Positions 52,522 to 60,119 of a DNA stretch of 64,000 nt are shown piece by piece. The first letter of the stretch is position 1, and every line of letters begins with the position of its first letter. Both the position numbers and the translations under genes were made by a program. The notes under the pieces are model-generated. The model had not been told where the DNA came from, did not search any database, and was given only the letters and a program-made list of their open reading frames with translations. The stretch lies in the NCBI GenBank assembly GCA_963811225.1, contig CAWEQO010000015.1, forward strand, positions 124,001 through 188,000. The letters run 5' to 3'. Source of the stretch: CAWEQO01 sp963811225. GTDB lineage: Bacteria; Chloroflexota; Anaerolineae; Anaerolineales; Anaerolineaceae.

Positions 52522-53443
52522 GCAAACCCTGAGCTTCACATATCAAGGAGAAGAATCGCAGCGGTTGGACAAGTTCCTGGTGGAACAACTGCCGCAGTTT
52601 TCCCGCTCGCAGCTGCAGAACCTGATCCGCAACGGCAACGTTCAGGTGAATGACAGTGTGGTCACGAAGACAGGCTTCAACCTGGAGGGCCGCCAGCAGG
52701 TGCAGGTGCACGTCCCGCCACCCGAGCCGACCGACCTGATCCCGGAGGACATCCCGCTCGACATGGTCTTCGAGAACGATGACGTCATGGTCATCAATAA
52801 GCCGGCCGGCATGGTGGTGCATCCCGCCGCCGGGCATTCTACCGGCACGCTGGTGCATGCCGCCCTGGCCCACGCCCCCGAGATGGAAGGCATCAACGGC
52901 GAGCAGCGCCCGGGCATCGTCCACCGCCTCGACAAAGACACTTCCGGCCTGATCCTGATCGCCAAGAACGACACGGCTCACCGCTGGCTGCAGGACCAGT
53001 TCAAGGACCGCGAGGTGCGCAAAGTCTACCTGGCGCTGGTCGATAGCGCACCTCCCACGCCCACCGGCAGGGTGGAAGCGCCCATCGGCCGCGACAGCGG
53101 CAACCGTAAGCGCATGGCCGTGGTGCCGCCGCGCAAGGGCCGCGACTCTGTGACCGAGTACGAGACGCTGGAGGTTTTCGAAGAGCATACCCTGTTGGAA
53201 GTCCATCCGCTGACCGGCCGTACCCATCAGATCCGCATCCATATGGCCTTTCTGGGCTGCCCAATCACCGGCGACACCCTCTACGGCCATCGCAAACCCA
53301 CCCTGCCGATCAAGCGCCACTTCCTGCACGCCGCCCGCCTGACCGTCACGCTGCCCGGCGAAGACGCCCCGCGCACCTTCGAGGCGCCGCTGCCGGAAGA
53401 GCTGCAGAAGGCCTTGGACACCTTACGCTCAAGATCCTATTGA
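52514..53443 (+). CDS. rluD: RluD-family ribosomal large-subunit pseudouridine synthase
   Basis: 309 residues. The S4 RNA-binding domain (residues 13-75; RLDKFLVEQLPQFSRSQLQNLI) precedes the RluA/RluD catalytic domain. The latter has INKPAGMVVHPAAGH near 95 and the catalytic Asp in GIVHRLDKDTSGL near 138. HPLTGRTHQIRIHMAFLG follows near 235. It isomerises uridines in 23S rRNA helix 69 (RluD) or a related site. The start is GTG 52514, overlapping the lspA end by 8 bases. An lspA-rluD pair is a common bacterial arrangement. Confidence 0.92.
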   Translation: MSEQTLSFTYQGEESQRLDKFLVEQLPQFSRSQLQNLIRNGNVQVNDSVVTKTGFNLEGRQQVQVHVPPPEPTDLIPEDIPLDMVFENDDVMVINKPAGMVVHPAAGHSTGTLVHAALAHAPEMEGINGEQRPGIVHRLDKDTSGLILIAKNDTAHRWLQDQFKDREVRKVYLALVDSAPPTPTGRVEAPIGRDSGNRKRMAVVPPRKGRDSVTEYETLEVFEEHTLLEVHPLTGRTHQIRIHMAFLGCPITGDTLYGHRKPTLPIKRHFLHAARLTVTLPGEDAPRTFEAPLPEELQKALDTLRSRSY

Positions 53444-53469
53444 CCATTCTCTTGTTTGATGGAGTGAAG

Positions 53470-53502
53470 AGGTGGAACGCACTGTCAAAGTGCGTTCCAC
53501 CT
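53470..53502 (+). terminator. Perfect 14-bp inverted repeat after rluD
   Basis: AGGTGGAACGCACT 53470-53483 with its complement 53489-53502, loop GTCAA, 26 bases after the rluD stop. No T-run. Confidence 0.6.
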
Positions 53503-53570
53503 GTCCTCATCATTTCCCGTGCAACCGGCAGCTTTCCACTTTCAAATCCCTATCTTCACGAGGCATTCCA

Positions 53571-54611
53571 ATGACCGTTGATCTCCGTTCCGATACCGTA
53601 ACCAAACCCACCCCCGCCATGCGCGCAGCCATGGCCAACGCCGAAGTCGGCGACGACGTGATGGGGGAGGACACAACCATCAACCAACTGCAAAGCATGG
53701 CCGCCGAGCGCCTGGGCAAAGAAGCCGGGCTCTTCGTTCCCTCCGGCACCATGGGCAACCTCGCCTCAATCCTGGCCCACTGCGGCCGCGGCGACGAGGT
53801 CATCATGGGCCATCTCGGGCATACCTTCCTGTTCGAGGCCGGTGGGATCGCTGCCCTGGGTGGCGTCCATCCTCACACCATTCCCAACCAGTCCGATGGA
53901 ACCCTGCGGCTCAGCGATATTCGCGGTGCAATCCGTCCCGACGATATTCATCACCCGCCCACTCGCCTGATTGTGCTGGAGAACACCCACAACCGCTGCG
54001 GTGGGGTGGTGCTGTCGCCGGAGTACACCCATCAGGTGCGTGAATTTGCGGACGAGCGCGGCCTGTTGATGCACCTGGACGGCGCACGCATCTTCAACGC
54101 TGCCGTGGCGCTGGGCGTCCCGGCCCGCGAGCTGGCGGCGGACTTCGACTCGGTCACCTTCTGCTTGAGCAAGGGCCTGTGCGCCCCGGTTGGCTCTGTC
54201 ATCCTTGGCTCCGAGGAGTTCATCCGCAAAGTGCGTCGCATCCGCAAGCAGTTGGGCGGCGGTATGCGCCAGGCGGGCATCATCGCCGCTGCCGGCATCG
54301 TTGCCCTGGAACAGATGGTTGACCGCTTGGAGGAGGACCACTGCCGGGCGGGCGCTTTGGCGCAAGGTCTGGCCGTCATGCCCGGCATCGAGCCGGATAC
54401 CGCCACCCCACCCACAAACATGGTCTTTGCCAACCTGGCCGAAGGCATGCCGCTCAGCGCGGCCGAAGTCGCTGCCCGCTTGAAGGAGCACGGCGTGCTG
54501 GTCGGCGCAACCGGCGAGCGTCGCTTCCGCATGGTCACCCACTATTGGGTCGACGACGCCGGCATCGACCAGACCGTGCGCGCCTTCCAGCAAGTGCTGG
54601 CGAGCGTATAG
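53571..54611 (+). CDS. ltaE: Low-specificity L-threonine aldolase
   Basis: 346 residues, fold type I PLP enzyme. VDLRSDTVTKPTPAMRAAMANAEVGDDV is the family opening; EKEAGLFVPSGTMGNL-like LGKEAGLFVPSGTMGN supplies PLP contacts. LENTHNRCGGVVLS and HLDGARIFNAAVALGV follow. The Schiff-base Lys is in FCLSKGLCAPVGSV near residue 199. It cleaves threonine or allo-threonine to glycine and acetaldehyde. ATG 53571 begins at the homology; a longer frame from 53472 runs through the preceding hairpin. Confidence 0.92.
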   Translation: MTVDLRSDTVTKPTPAMRAAMANAEVGDDVMGEDTTINQLQSMAAERLGKEAGLFVPSGTMGNLASILAHCGRGDEVIMGHLGHTFLFEAGGIAALGGVHPHTIPNQSDGTLRLSDIRGAIRPDDIHHPPTRLIVLENTHNRCGGVVLSPEYTHQVREFADERGLLMHLDGARIFNAAVALGVPARELAADFDSVTFCLSKGLCAPVGSVILGSEEFIRKVRRIRKQLGGGMRQAGIIAAAGIVALEQMVDRLEEDHCRAGALAQGLAVMPGIEPDTATPPTNMVFANLAEGMPLSAAEVAARLKEHGVLVGATGERRFRMVTHYWVDDAGIDQTVRAFQQVLASV

Positions 54612-54690
54612 GCAAAAGCTGAAGTATTACAATTTGCCAAAGCGGCCGCTTTTATGATAGACTGACGGCATCAATTATTGGTGAATTTGA

Positions 54691-54753
54691 TATAATCAGG
54701 ATTGCATGATCGCCTACATTGATGCAGCTCGGTGGATTTCGAAGATCGCCTAA
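54691..54753 (+). promoter_or_regulatory. Possible leader peptide before the purine phosphorylase gene
   Basis: TATAAT at 54691-54696 is followed at 54706 by a 15-codon ORF (MIAYIDAARWISKIA) ending at 54753, with AGGA 4 bases upstream. The 190-base leader also has a direct repeat GATCGCCTA. No purine-riboswitch core was found. Tentative. Confidence 0.25.
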
Positions 54754-54880
54754 GAGGATTTTTGAAACCCAAACGGCCTGTGTCTTTTCGTATTTTCGTT
54801 GATTCTCGCAACTTAAAGATAGCCCGACAACAGACGTAAGGGCTCCTATCATGTAGCGATCGACCCCCGGAGGATTGTGA

Positions 54881-55717
54881 ATGTCAGAATATCTGACACT
54901 GGAGCAAATTGATGAGGCCGCGCAAGCTGTGCGCAGCCGCACTTCCCACCAACCACGGATTGGTATGATTTTAGGCAGCGGTCTGGGTGAGCTGGCCGAT
55001 CTGATCGAAGAGCCGGACCGTATCCCCTTTCGCGACATCCCCCATTGGCCCGTTTCCACCGTGCAAGGACACAAAGGCCAGCTGGTGATCGGCAAGCTTG
55101 CCGGGCAGCAGGTCATGGTCCTGCAGGGCCGCGTCCACTTCTACGAAGGCTATCGCATGGATCAGGTGACCTTGCCGGTGCGTGTCATGCAGCGGATGGG
55201 TCTGGAGATGCTGTTCGTCACCAACGCGGCCGGCGCGATCGACCCGGATTTTGAGCCCGGCGATCTCATGCTGATCACCGACCAGATTTCCTTGATGACC
55301 ATGACCGGTAACAATCCACTGTTCGGCCCCAATCTGAGCGAATTTGGCGAGCGATTCCCCGACATGAGCCAGGCCTACGACCGCAAGCTGCTCGACCTGG
55401 CCCGCCAGTCGGCCCGCGAGCAGAATATCGATCTGCGCGAAGGCGTCTATGCCGGGTTGTCCGGCCCATCCTTCGAAACTCCCGCCGACCTGCGCTTCTT
55501 GAACAGCATCGGCGCCGATGCGGTCGGCATGTCCACTGTCCCCGAAGTCATCGTCGCCCGGCACGGCAAGACCCGCGTTCTGGGTATCTCTGGGATCAGC
55601 AACAAGGCGAACCTCGACGGCAGCACCGTCACCACCCACGAAGAAGTTCTGGAAGCGGGGAAGGTGATCGTCCCCAAGCTCAAGGGCGTTTTGCTGGGCG
55701 TGCTGCAAAAGCTGTAA
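54881..55717 (+). CDS. punA: Purine-nucleoside phosphorylase
   Basis: 278 residues, trimeric (family 2, mammalian-like) PNP. RIGMILGSGLGELAD binds phosphate. VQGHKGQLVIGKL and VMVLQGRVHFYEGY follow, then VTNAAGAI, the base-binding LSGPSFETPAD and GMSTVPEVIVARH, and SNKANLDGSTVTTHEEVLE. It splits inosine and guanosine to the base and ribose 1-phosphate in the cytoplasm. CGGAGGA precedes ATG 54881. The gene has a long leader and probably its own promoter. Confidence 0.93.
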   Translation: MSEYLTLEQIDEAAQAVRSRTSHQPRIGMILGSGLGELADLIEEPDRIPFRDIPHWPVSTVQGHKGQLVIGKLAGQQVMVLQGRVHFYEGYRMDQVTLPVRVMQRMGLEMLFVTNAAGAIDPDFEPGDLMLITDQISLMTMTGNNPLFGPNLSEFGERFPDMSQAYDRKLLDLARQSAREQNIDLREGVYAGLSGPSFETPADLRFLNSIGADAVGMSTVPEVIVARHGKTRVLGISGISNKANLDGSTVTTHEEVLEAGKVIVPKLKGVLLGVLQKL

Positions 55718-55786
55718 GACATCCGAATTCTCACGAAAGGCGTAGAATCTTTCTTCGCCCTCCGTTCCTGAACAACAAATGCGGAC

Positions 55787-56347
55787 ATGGAAGACATACT
55801 TAGGTTCTTACAACAACACGAGATCATGATTTATGCACTGTTGGGGGCGGTGGGCTTATTCTACATGCGTAAGCTGCTCATCCATTGGCGCGAGTGGCGG
55901 GACGCCATTTTCGGACTGGAACGGGAGACTGCCCAGCGTCGTTTGAGTGCGTCCTTATCTCTGGTTGTGCTGCTGTCTTTGCTTGGTGTGGCGGAGTTTT
56001 CCATTATCACCTTCGTCACTCCGGCCTACCCAATGGCATTCTCACTGCAAACGCCCACCCTCGATCTCCTGGCTACCCCTACTCAGGCCTTGATGTCCGC
56101 CGAGTCCACGCCCAATATGATGGTCAAAGCGGTGATTGGGACGCAAGTCCCCGCTGCCGGGGATGGCTGCATCTCGGGCAAACTGGAGTGGACCGATCCC
56201 ACAGCCGGCGGCGAGATCAGCGGCGTCGTCGAGCTGAAAGGCACGGTCTACGTCGACAATCTCGGCTTTTACAAGTATGAGTTCAGCCAACCGGGAACCG
56301 ATACCTGGACCACCATTGCCGCCGGGGATGCCACCGTGGAGTTCTGA
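55787..56347 (+). CDS. Membrane protein with extracytoplasmic domain, broken by frameshift
   Basis: 186 residues up to TGA 56345. Two transmembrane segments (residues 14-30 and 55-80) are joined by a short cytoplasmic loop. An extracytoplasmic Ser/Thr-rich stretch and a beta-sandwich domain begin near residue 115 (GCISGKLEWTDPTAGGEISGVVELKG). The domain should continue with strands DKLGGAWNTGQLVPGDYRLR and LVVSDNQNQTLP, which exist in the +1 frame up to 56480. The shift lies at TTC TGA T with GGAG directly before it. Function unknown; the beta-sandwich resembles domains of penicillin-binding-protein-like Chloroflexota proteins. Confidence 0.55.
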   Translation: MEDILRFLQQHEIMIYALLGAVGLFYMRKLLIHWREWRDAIFGLERETAQRRLSASLSLVVLLSLLGVAEFSIITFVTPAYPMAFSLQTPTLDLLATPTQALMSAESTPNMMVKAVIGTQVPAAGDGCISGKLEWTDPTAGGEISGVVELKGTVYVDNLGFYKYEFSQPGTDTWTTIAAGDATVEF

Positions 56348-56480
56348 TAAACTGGGTGGCGCCTGGAACACCGGCCAGCTCGTGCCCGGTGACTATCGCC
56401 TCCGCCTGGTTGTTTCTGACAATCAAAACCAAACGCTGCCCGCCTGCGAGATTCCCGTTCGAGTCGTCGCAGCTCAATGA
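56348..56480 (+). pseudogene. Out-of-frame continuation of the preceding gene
   Basis: After the stop at 56345-56347 the +1 frame reads GGAWNTGQLVPGDYRLRLVV and then CEIPVRVVAAQ, closing the beta-sandwich, and ends at 56480. It has no start of its own. It ends 10 bases before the ATG of the GNAT gene, so the intact gene would have been about 231 residues and coupled to it. Confidence 0.5.
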
Positions 56481-56490
56481 GGAGAATGCA

Positions 56491-57030
56491 ATGCCTGAGA
56501 TTGAAATTCGGCCGGTAGCAGCCGCTGACTTCCCCATTATCCTTAACTTCGATCGCTCCTATGAAACCGACTATGTCTGGCAGATGGACCGCACTTTGGA
56601 GGATGGGCAGGTAGCGGTCAAATTTCGCACCATCCGGCTGCCAAGGCCGGTCCGTGTCGAGTTTCCGTATTCCCCCAGCCAACTGGCCCATGAATGGGGC
56701 GCTAACCCCACCATTCTTGTCGCCTGGCTCGAAGGGGTGCAGGTAGGCTACGTGCGGGTCAAGGAGCAGCTGGTTCCAGGCACGGCCTGGATTTCCGACA
56801 TGGCGGTCTTCAAGGGCGTCCGGCGCAAGGGCATCGCCAGCGGAATGGTGCTGTCTGCCCAGGAATGGGCCATGAATCGCAACCTGCGCCGTATGATGAT
56901 CGAGATGCAGTCCAAGAACTTCCCAGGCATCAACATGGCCCACCGGCTCGGCTTCGAATTCTGCGGTTATCAGGACCACTATTACGCCAACCGCGACATT
57001 GCTTTATTCTTCACACGTTTCCTCCGATAG
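56491..57030 (+). CDS. GNAT family N-acetyltransferase
   Basis: 179 residues. IEIRPVAAADFPIILNFDRSY at the start is the usual GNAT opening. Acetyl-CoA binding is seen in AWISDMAVFKGVRRKGIASGMV (R-R-K-G-I-A for Q-x-x-G-x-A), and the C-terminus carries MQSKNFPGINMAHRLGFEFCGY. The acceptor is unknown; the RimI-like build allows a protein N-terminus or a small amine. ATG 56491 has GGAG six bases upstream. It lies between the frameshifted membrane-protein gene and the 7TM regulator, in the same direction. Confidence 0.85.
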   Translation: MPEIEIRPVAAADFPIILNFDRSYETDYVWQMDRTLEDGQVAVKFRTIRLPRPVRVEFPYSPSQLAHEWGANPTILVAWLEGVQVGYVRVKEQLVPGTAWISDMAVFKGVRRKGIASGMVLSAQEWAMNRNLRRMMIEMQSKNFPGINMAHRLGFEFCGYQDHYYANRDIALFFTRFLR

Positions 57031-57068
57031 AAAGTGTCGTTCGATCCAATCGTTTTAACGTTATTCCT

Positions 57069-58985
57069 ATGATTTCAAGCTGGCAAGAAGCACTTATCAT
57101 TTTCTTCAGAACCCTCAGCCAGATCCTGACTGCGGGCATTGCAGTTACTGCCTTCGCACTGCTGCTGTATGCCATGACGTTCAACCTGCGCGACCGGGTG
57201 GCCCGCTCTTTCGCGGCTGTCATGGTGTGCGTGGTGATCGTCTTCGCAGCCGAAGCCCTGGGGGGGTCTTCCTCCTTTGGTTGGGAGATCGAATTCTGGC
57301 TTCGCACCCAATGGGTTGGGATCATCCTTCTCCCGGCTGTGTACTTGCAGTTTTCTGATGCGCTCCTGGCGACTACGGGGAAGCCCAGCCGCTGGCGGCG
57401 TTACCTGGCTGTGCGCGTGGCCTATGTGATCTCGGCGGCTTTATTACTGGCCCTGATCCTCGACGACTTCGTCGGCCCGATCGCCTTGGGCGAGCCGCCC
57501 GCGCCGCACTTGCAGCCCACTCTGCTGACCGATCTCTTCATCCCGTATTACATCATGGTGATGTTGATGTCATGGTATAACTTTGCCCGGGCCTACAACC
57601 GCACCACGACCCCCACCAGCCGCAGGCGCATGTCTTATCTGCTGACCGGCGCGCTGGCCCCAGCGATTGGATCATTCCCATTCTTGCTGTACGGCTCCAG
57701 CTTCGCCGGGCAGCACCAGCTGACGTTCTGGTTTGCGGTTTCCTTTGTCAACCTGACCTTTGGGGCCTTGATCGTCATCATGGCCTACGCGGTGGCCTTT
57801 TTCGGCGTCCCTTGGCCCGACCGGGTTGTGAAGAGCCGCTTGTTCAAGTGGACCCTGCGCGGCCCCGTCATGGCCAGCTTCGTCTTGGGCATGGTAACGG
57901 TTGTCCGCCGCCTGGGTGTGGCCTTTGGCACACAGTATTCGGCCCTGGTGCCGATCACCATGGTTGCCACCATTCTGATGGGGCAGTACCTGATCACCCT
58001 GTTCAGCCCCTTATGGGAGCGGGTGCTTTTTTACGGAAAAGACCGCGACGACCTGATCATGCTGCGCAATCTTCAGGACCGGCTGCTGACCAGCAACGAC
58101 TTGAAGCAGTTCGTCGAGATGATCCTGGCAGCAATGCGCGATCGTCTGCAGGCGCCAGGGGCTTACGTAGCCGTGCTGGATGGCGACCGGCTGGATTTGA
58201 CGATCACGACGGGACGGGTGGACTTCAACGAGCAGGACGACTCGGCGCAGCTGCTAGAGATGGCCAAGAACAACGGAGACGAGATCCCGATGATGTTCCA
58301 GTGGAGCGACGGCTACATTTTGCCGCTGATCAACCTGGATGAGAACAATGACGGCGGACCGGAGCTGATTGGCCTGCTCGGTGTCTGCGGGGTAACTCGT
58401 GAGCTGGACGAGGAAGAGATCCAGGCCATGGGCCTGTTGGCCGAGCGGGTGATGATTGCCTTGCGTGACCGCAAGCTGCAGCAGCAGGTCTTCCGCTCGC
58501 TGCAAAGCCTCTCACCGAACGTGGACATCATCCAGCGCATGCGCGCCGCCGGTCGCTTCGATGAGCAGACCCTGCTAAAAGACGAAGTCCCCGAGGTGCA
58601 GCGCGACATGACCCAATGGGTCAAAGATGCCCTGACGCACTATTGGGGCGGCCCGAAGCTGACGGAGAGCCCGTTGATGGCGCTGAAGGTGGTGCAGGAG
58701 TTGTTGAACGAGCACGAAGGCAATCAGGCCAACGCCCTGCGCTCGATCCTGCGCAAAGCGGTCGATCAGGTCAAGCCGGAAGGCGAGCGCCGTTTCACGG
58801 CAGAGTGGATCCTTTACAATATCTTGGAGCTAAAGTTCCTCGAAGGCCGCAAGGTGCGTGAGGTGGCCATGCGGTTGGCCATGTCAGAGGCGGATCTGTA
58901 TCGCAAGCAGCGGATCGCCATCGAGGCGGTGGCCAAAGCCATTCTGGATATGGAGCAAGAAATCCACCATCAGGTGGGCTCGTAG
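57069..58985 (+). CDS. 7TM-GAF signalling protein with C-terminal helical/HTH region
   Basis: 638 residues. Residues 1-300 have seven to nine hydrophobic segments (a 7TM sensor region of the HisKA_7TM type). Residues 325-470 form a GAF domain (LQAPGAYVAVLDGDRLDLTI, LPLINLDENNDGGPELIGLLGV). There is no histidine-kinase, GGDEF or phosphatase domain. The final 150 residues are helical (DMTQWVKDALTHYWGGPKLTES; FTAEWILYNILELKFLEGRK), and VREVAMRLAMSEADLYRKQR looks like a helix-turn-helix as in Fis or sigma region 4. A membrane sensor with direct DNA-binding output is possible but not proven. ATG 57069 begins the first helix. Confidence 0.65.
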   Translation: MISSWQEALIIFFRTLSQILTAGIAVTAFALLLYAMTFNLRDRVARSFAAVMVCVVIVFAAEALGGSSSFGWEIEFWLRTQWVGIILLPAVYLQFSDALLATTGKPSRWRRYLAVRVAYVISAALLLALILDDFVGPIALGEPPAPHLQPTLLTDLFIPYYIMVMLMSWYNFARAYNRTTTPTSRRRMSYLLTGALAPAIGSFPFLLYGSSFAGQHQLTFWFAVSFVNLTFGALIVIMAYAVAFFGVPWPDRVVKSRLFKWTLRGPVMASFVLGMVTVVRRLGVAFGTQYSALVPITMVATILMGQYLITLFSPLWERVLFYGKDRDDLIMLRNLQDRLLTSNDLKQFVEMILAAMRDRLQAPGAYVAVLDGDRLDLTITTGRVDFNEQDDSAQLLEMAKNNGDEIPMMFQWSDGYILPLINLDENNDGGPELIGLLGVCGVTRELDEEEIQAMGLLAERVMIALRDRKLQQQVFRSLQSLSPNVDIIQRMRAAGRFDEQTLLKDEVPEVQRDMTQWVKDALTHYWGGPKLTESPLMALKVVQELLNEHEGNQANALRSILRKAVDQVKPEGERRFTAEWILYNILELKFLEGRKVREVAMRLAMSEADLYRKQRIAIEAVAKAILDMEQEIHHQVGS

Positions 58986-59000
58986 AAGCTCTTGATATGG

Positions 59001-59045
59001 TTTTAATGGTGGAAACCCTTCAAAAGTAGAAACTCCACCTTAAAA
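59001..59045 (+). terminator. Imperfect hairpin after the 7TM-GAF gene
   Basis: TTTTAATGGTGGA 59001-59013 pairs with TCCACCTTAAAA 59034-59045 with one bulged base, 16 bases past the stop. Moderate support. Confidence 0.4.
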
Positions 59046-59168
59046 TTGAAAGATTTGTACAAATTCCTTCCGGTTTTTAAGGAGGTTAATAGAAAATTAA
59101 GATAGAATAGAAGGGTGTGTGTTTATCCGTTGGGATTACCTTTTTGTTGATCGTGGGGAGGTGGGAGT

Positions 59169-60119
59169 ATGTTGTCCAAGAGGGAGGTTCAAAACCTGCA
59201 AGACGTCATGCCCGAACTGGTCGATGAAGGCTGGTGGACATCTGTATTAGCCGACGAAGATGCCAATCTGCCTTCTCGCTTGGAAGCCATAACGCGAGCA
59301 GGGACCTCGACGAGCCTGGACGGTGTTGATTGGGATAGAGTCCAGGAATTGTATGACCGGGATGAGATCGTGAACCTTGAAGTCCACGGCTGCAACCGCG
59401 GGGGGTTGCTGGTGCAAGGAGAGGGACTGCAGGGCTTTGTACCTGTATCACATCTGGTCGATTTGCCAAGCACGTTGGATGAGGACGAACGCCACGACCG
59501 GTTAAGCGCCTATGTCGGTCGAACGCTGCAGTTGAAGGTGATCGAATGTGAACCTTCGATGGAGCGCATCGTTCTCTCGGAACGAGCGGCACAAGCCGGT
59601 AAAGGCAAACGCAAGCAGCTGTTCAACTCATTGAAGCCTGGTGAGATGGTTACCGGAAACGTGACGAACGTCACCGACTTCGGTGTGTTTGTGGATCTTG
59701 GGGGGGTGGAAGGGCTGATCCACGTGTCTGAGCTCTCTTGGGGTCGCGTCCAGCACCCTTCTGACGTGCTGGATGTCGGCAACTCGATCGAGACCCTTGT
59801 GCTGCAAGTCAGCGAAGAGAGCTCGCGGGTCGCTTTGAGCCTGAAGCGCTTATGCCAGAATCCGTGGGAAACGCTGTTGGAGAATTACAAACCGGGCGAC
59901 GTTGTCTCGGCCAAGATCACTGCGATCATGCGTTTCGGGGCTTTTGCACGGCTGGAGGAAGGCATCGAAGGCTTGATCCATGTTTCCTCGATTGCCCAGA
60001 ATTCAGGCCAAAAAGATCTGGAAAGGATGCTCAAGGTTGGGCAGCCCGTTGAGGTGCGCATTCTGCACATCGACGCCGGACGGCGCAGGCTGGGTTTAGG
60101 CCTGGTGAGCCATGAATGA
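59169..60119 (+). CDS. S1 RNA-binding domain protein (three S1 repeats)
   Basis: 316 residues. The first S1 unit (about 63-135) is divergent. The second (153-222; GEMVTGNVTNVTDFGVFVDLG, then GVEGLIHVSELSW) and the third (235-308; GDVVSAKITAIMRFGAFARLE) are canonical. They resemble repeats of ribosomal protein S1, which is longer (usually 4 to 6 repeats), so this may be a short S1 or an RpsA-like translation or RNA-stability factor. The start has GGGGAGG upstream. Its last codons overlap ftsK by 4 bases (ATGA), so the two are translationally coupled, an unusual pairing. Confidence 0.85.
   Translation: MLSKREVQNLQDVMPELVDEGWWTSVLADEDANLPSRLEAITRAGTSTSLDGVDWDRVQELYDRDEIVNLEVHGCNRGGLLVQGEGLQGFVPVSHLVDLPSTLDEDERHDRLSAYVGRTLQLKVIECEPSMERIVLSERAAQAGKGKRKQLFNSLKPGEMVTGNVTNVTDFGVFVDLGGVEGLIHVSELSWGRVQHPSDVLDVGNSIETLVLQVSEESSRVALSLKRLCQNPWETLLENYKPGDVVSAKITAIMRFGAFARLEEGIEGLIHVSSIAQNSGQKDLERMLKVGQPVEVRILHIDAGRRRLGLGLVSHE

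Noticed and set aside
54754..54880. Purine or preQ1 riboswitch before the purine phosphorylase gene
   Set aside because: The conserved core sequences of these riboswitches are not present.
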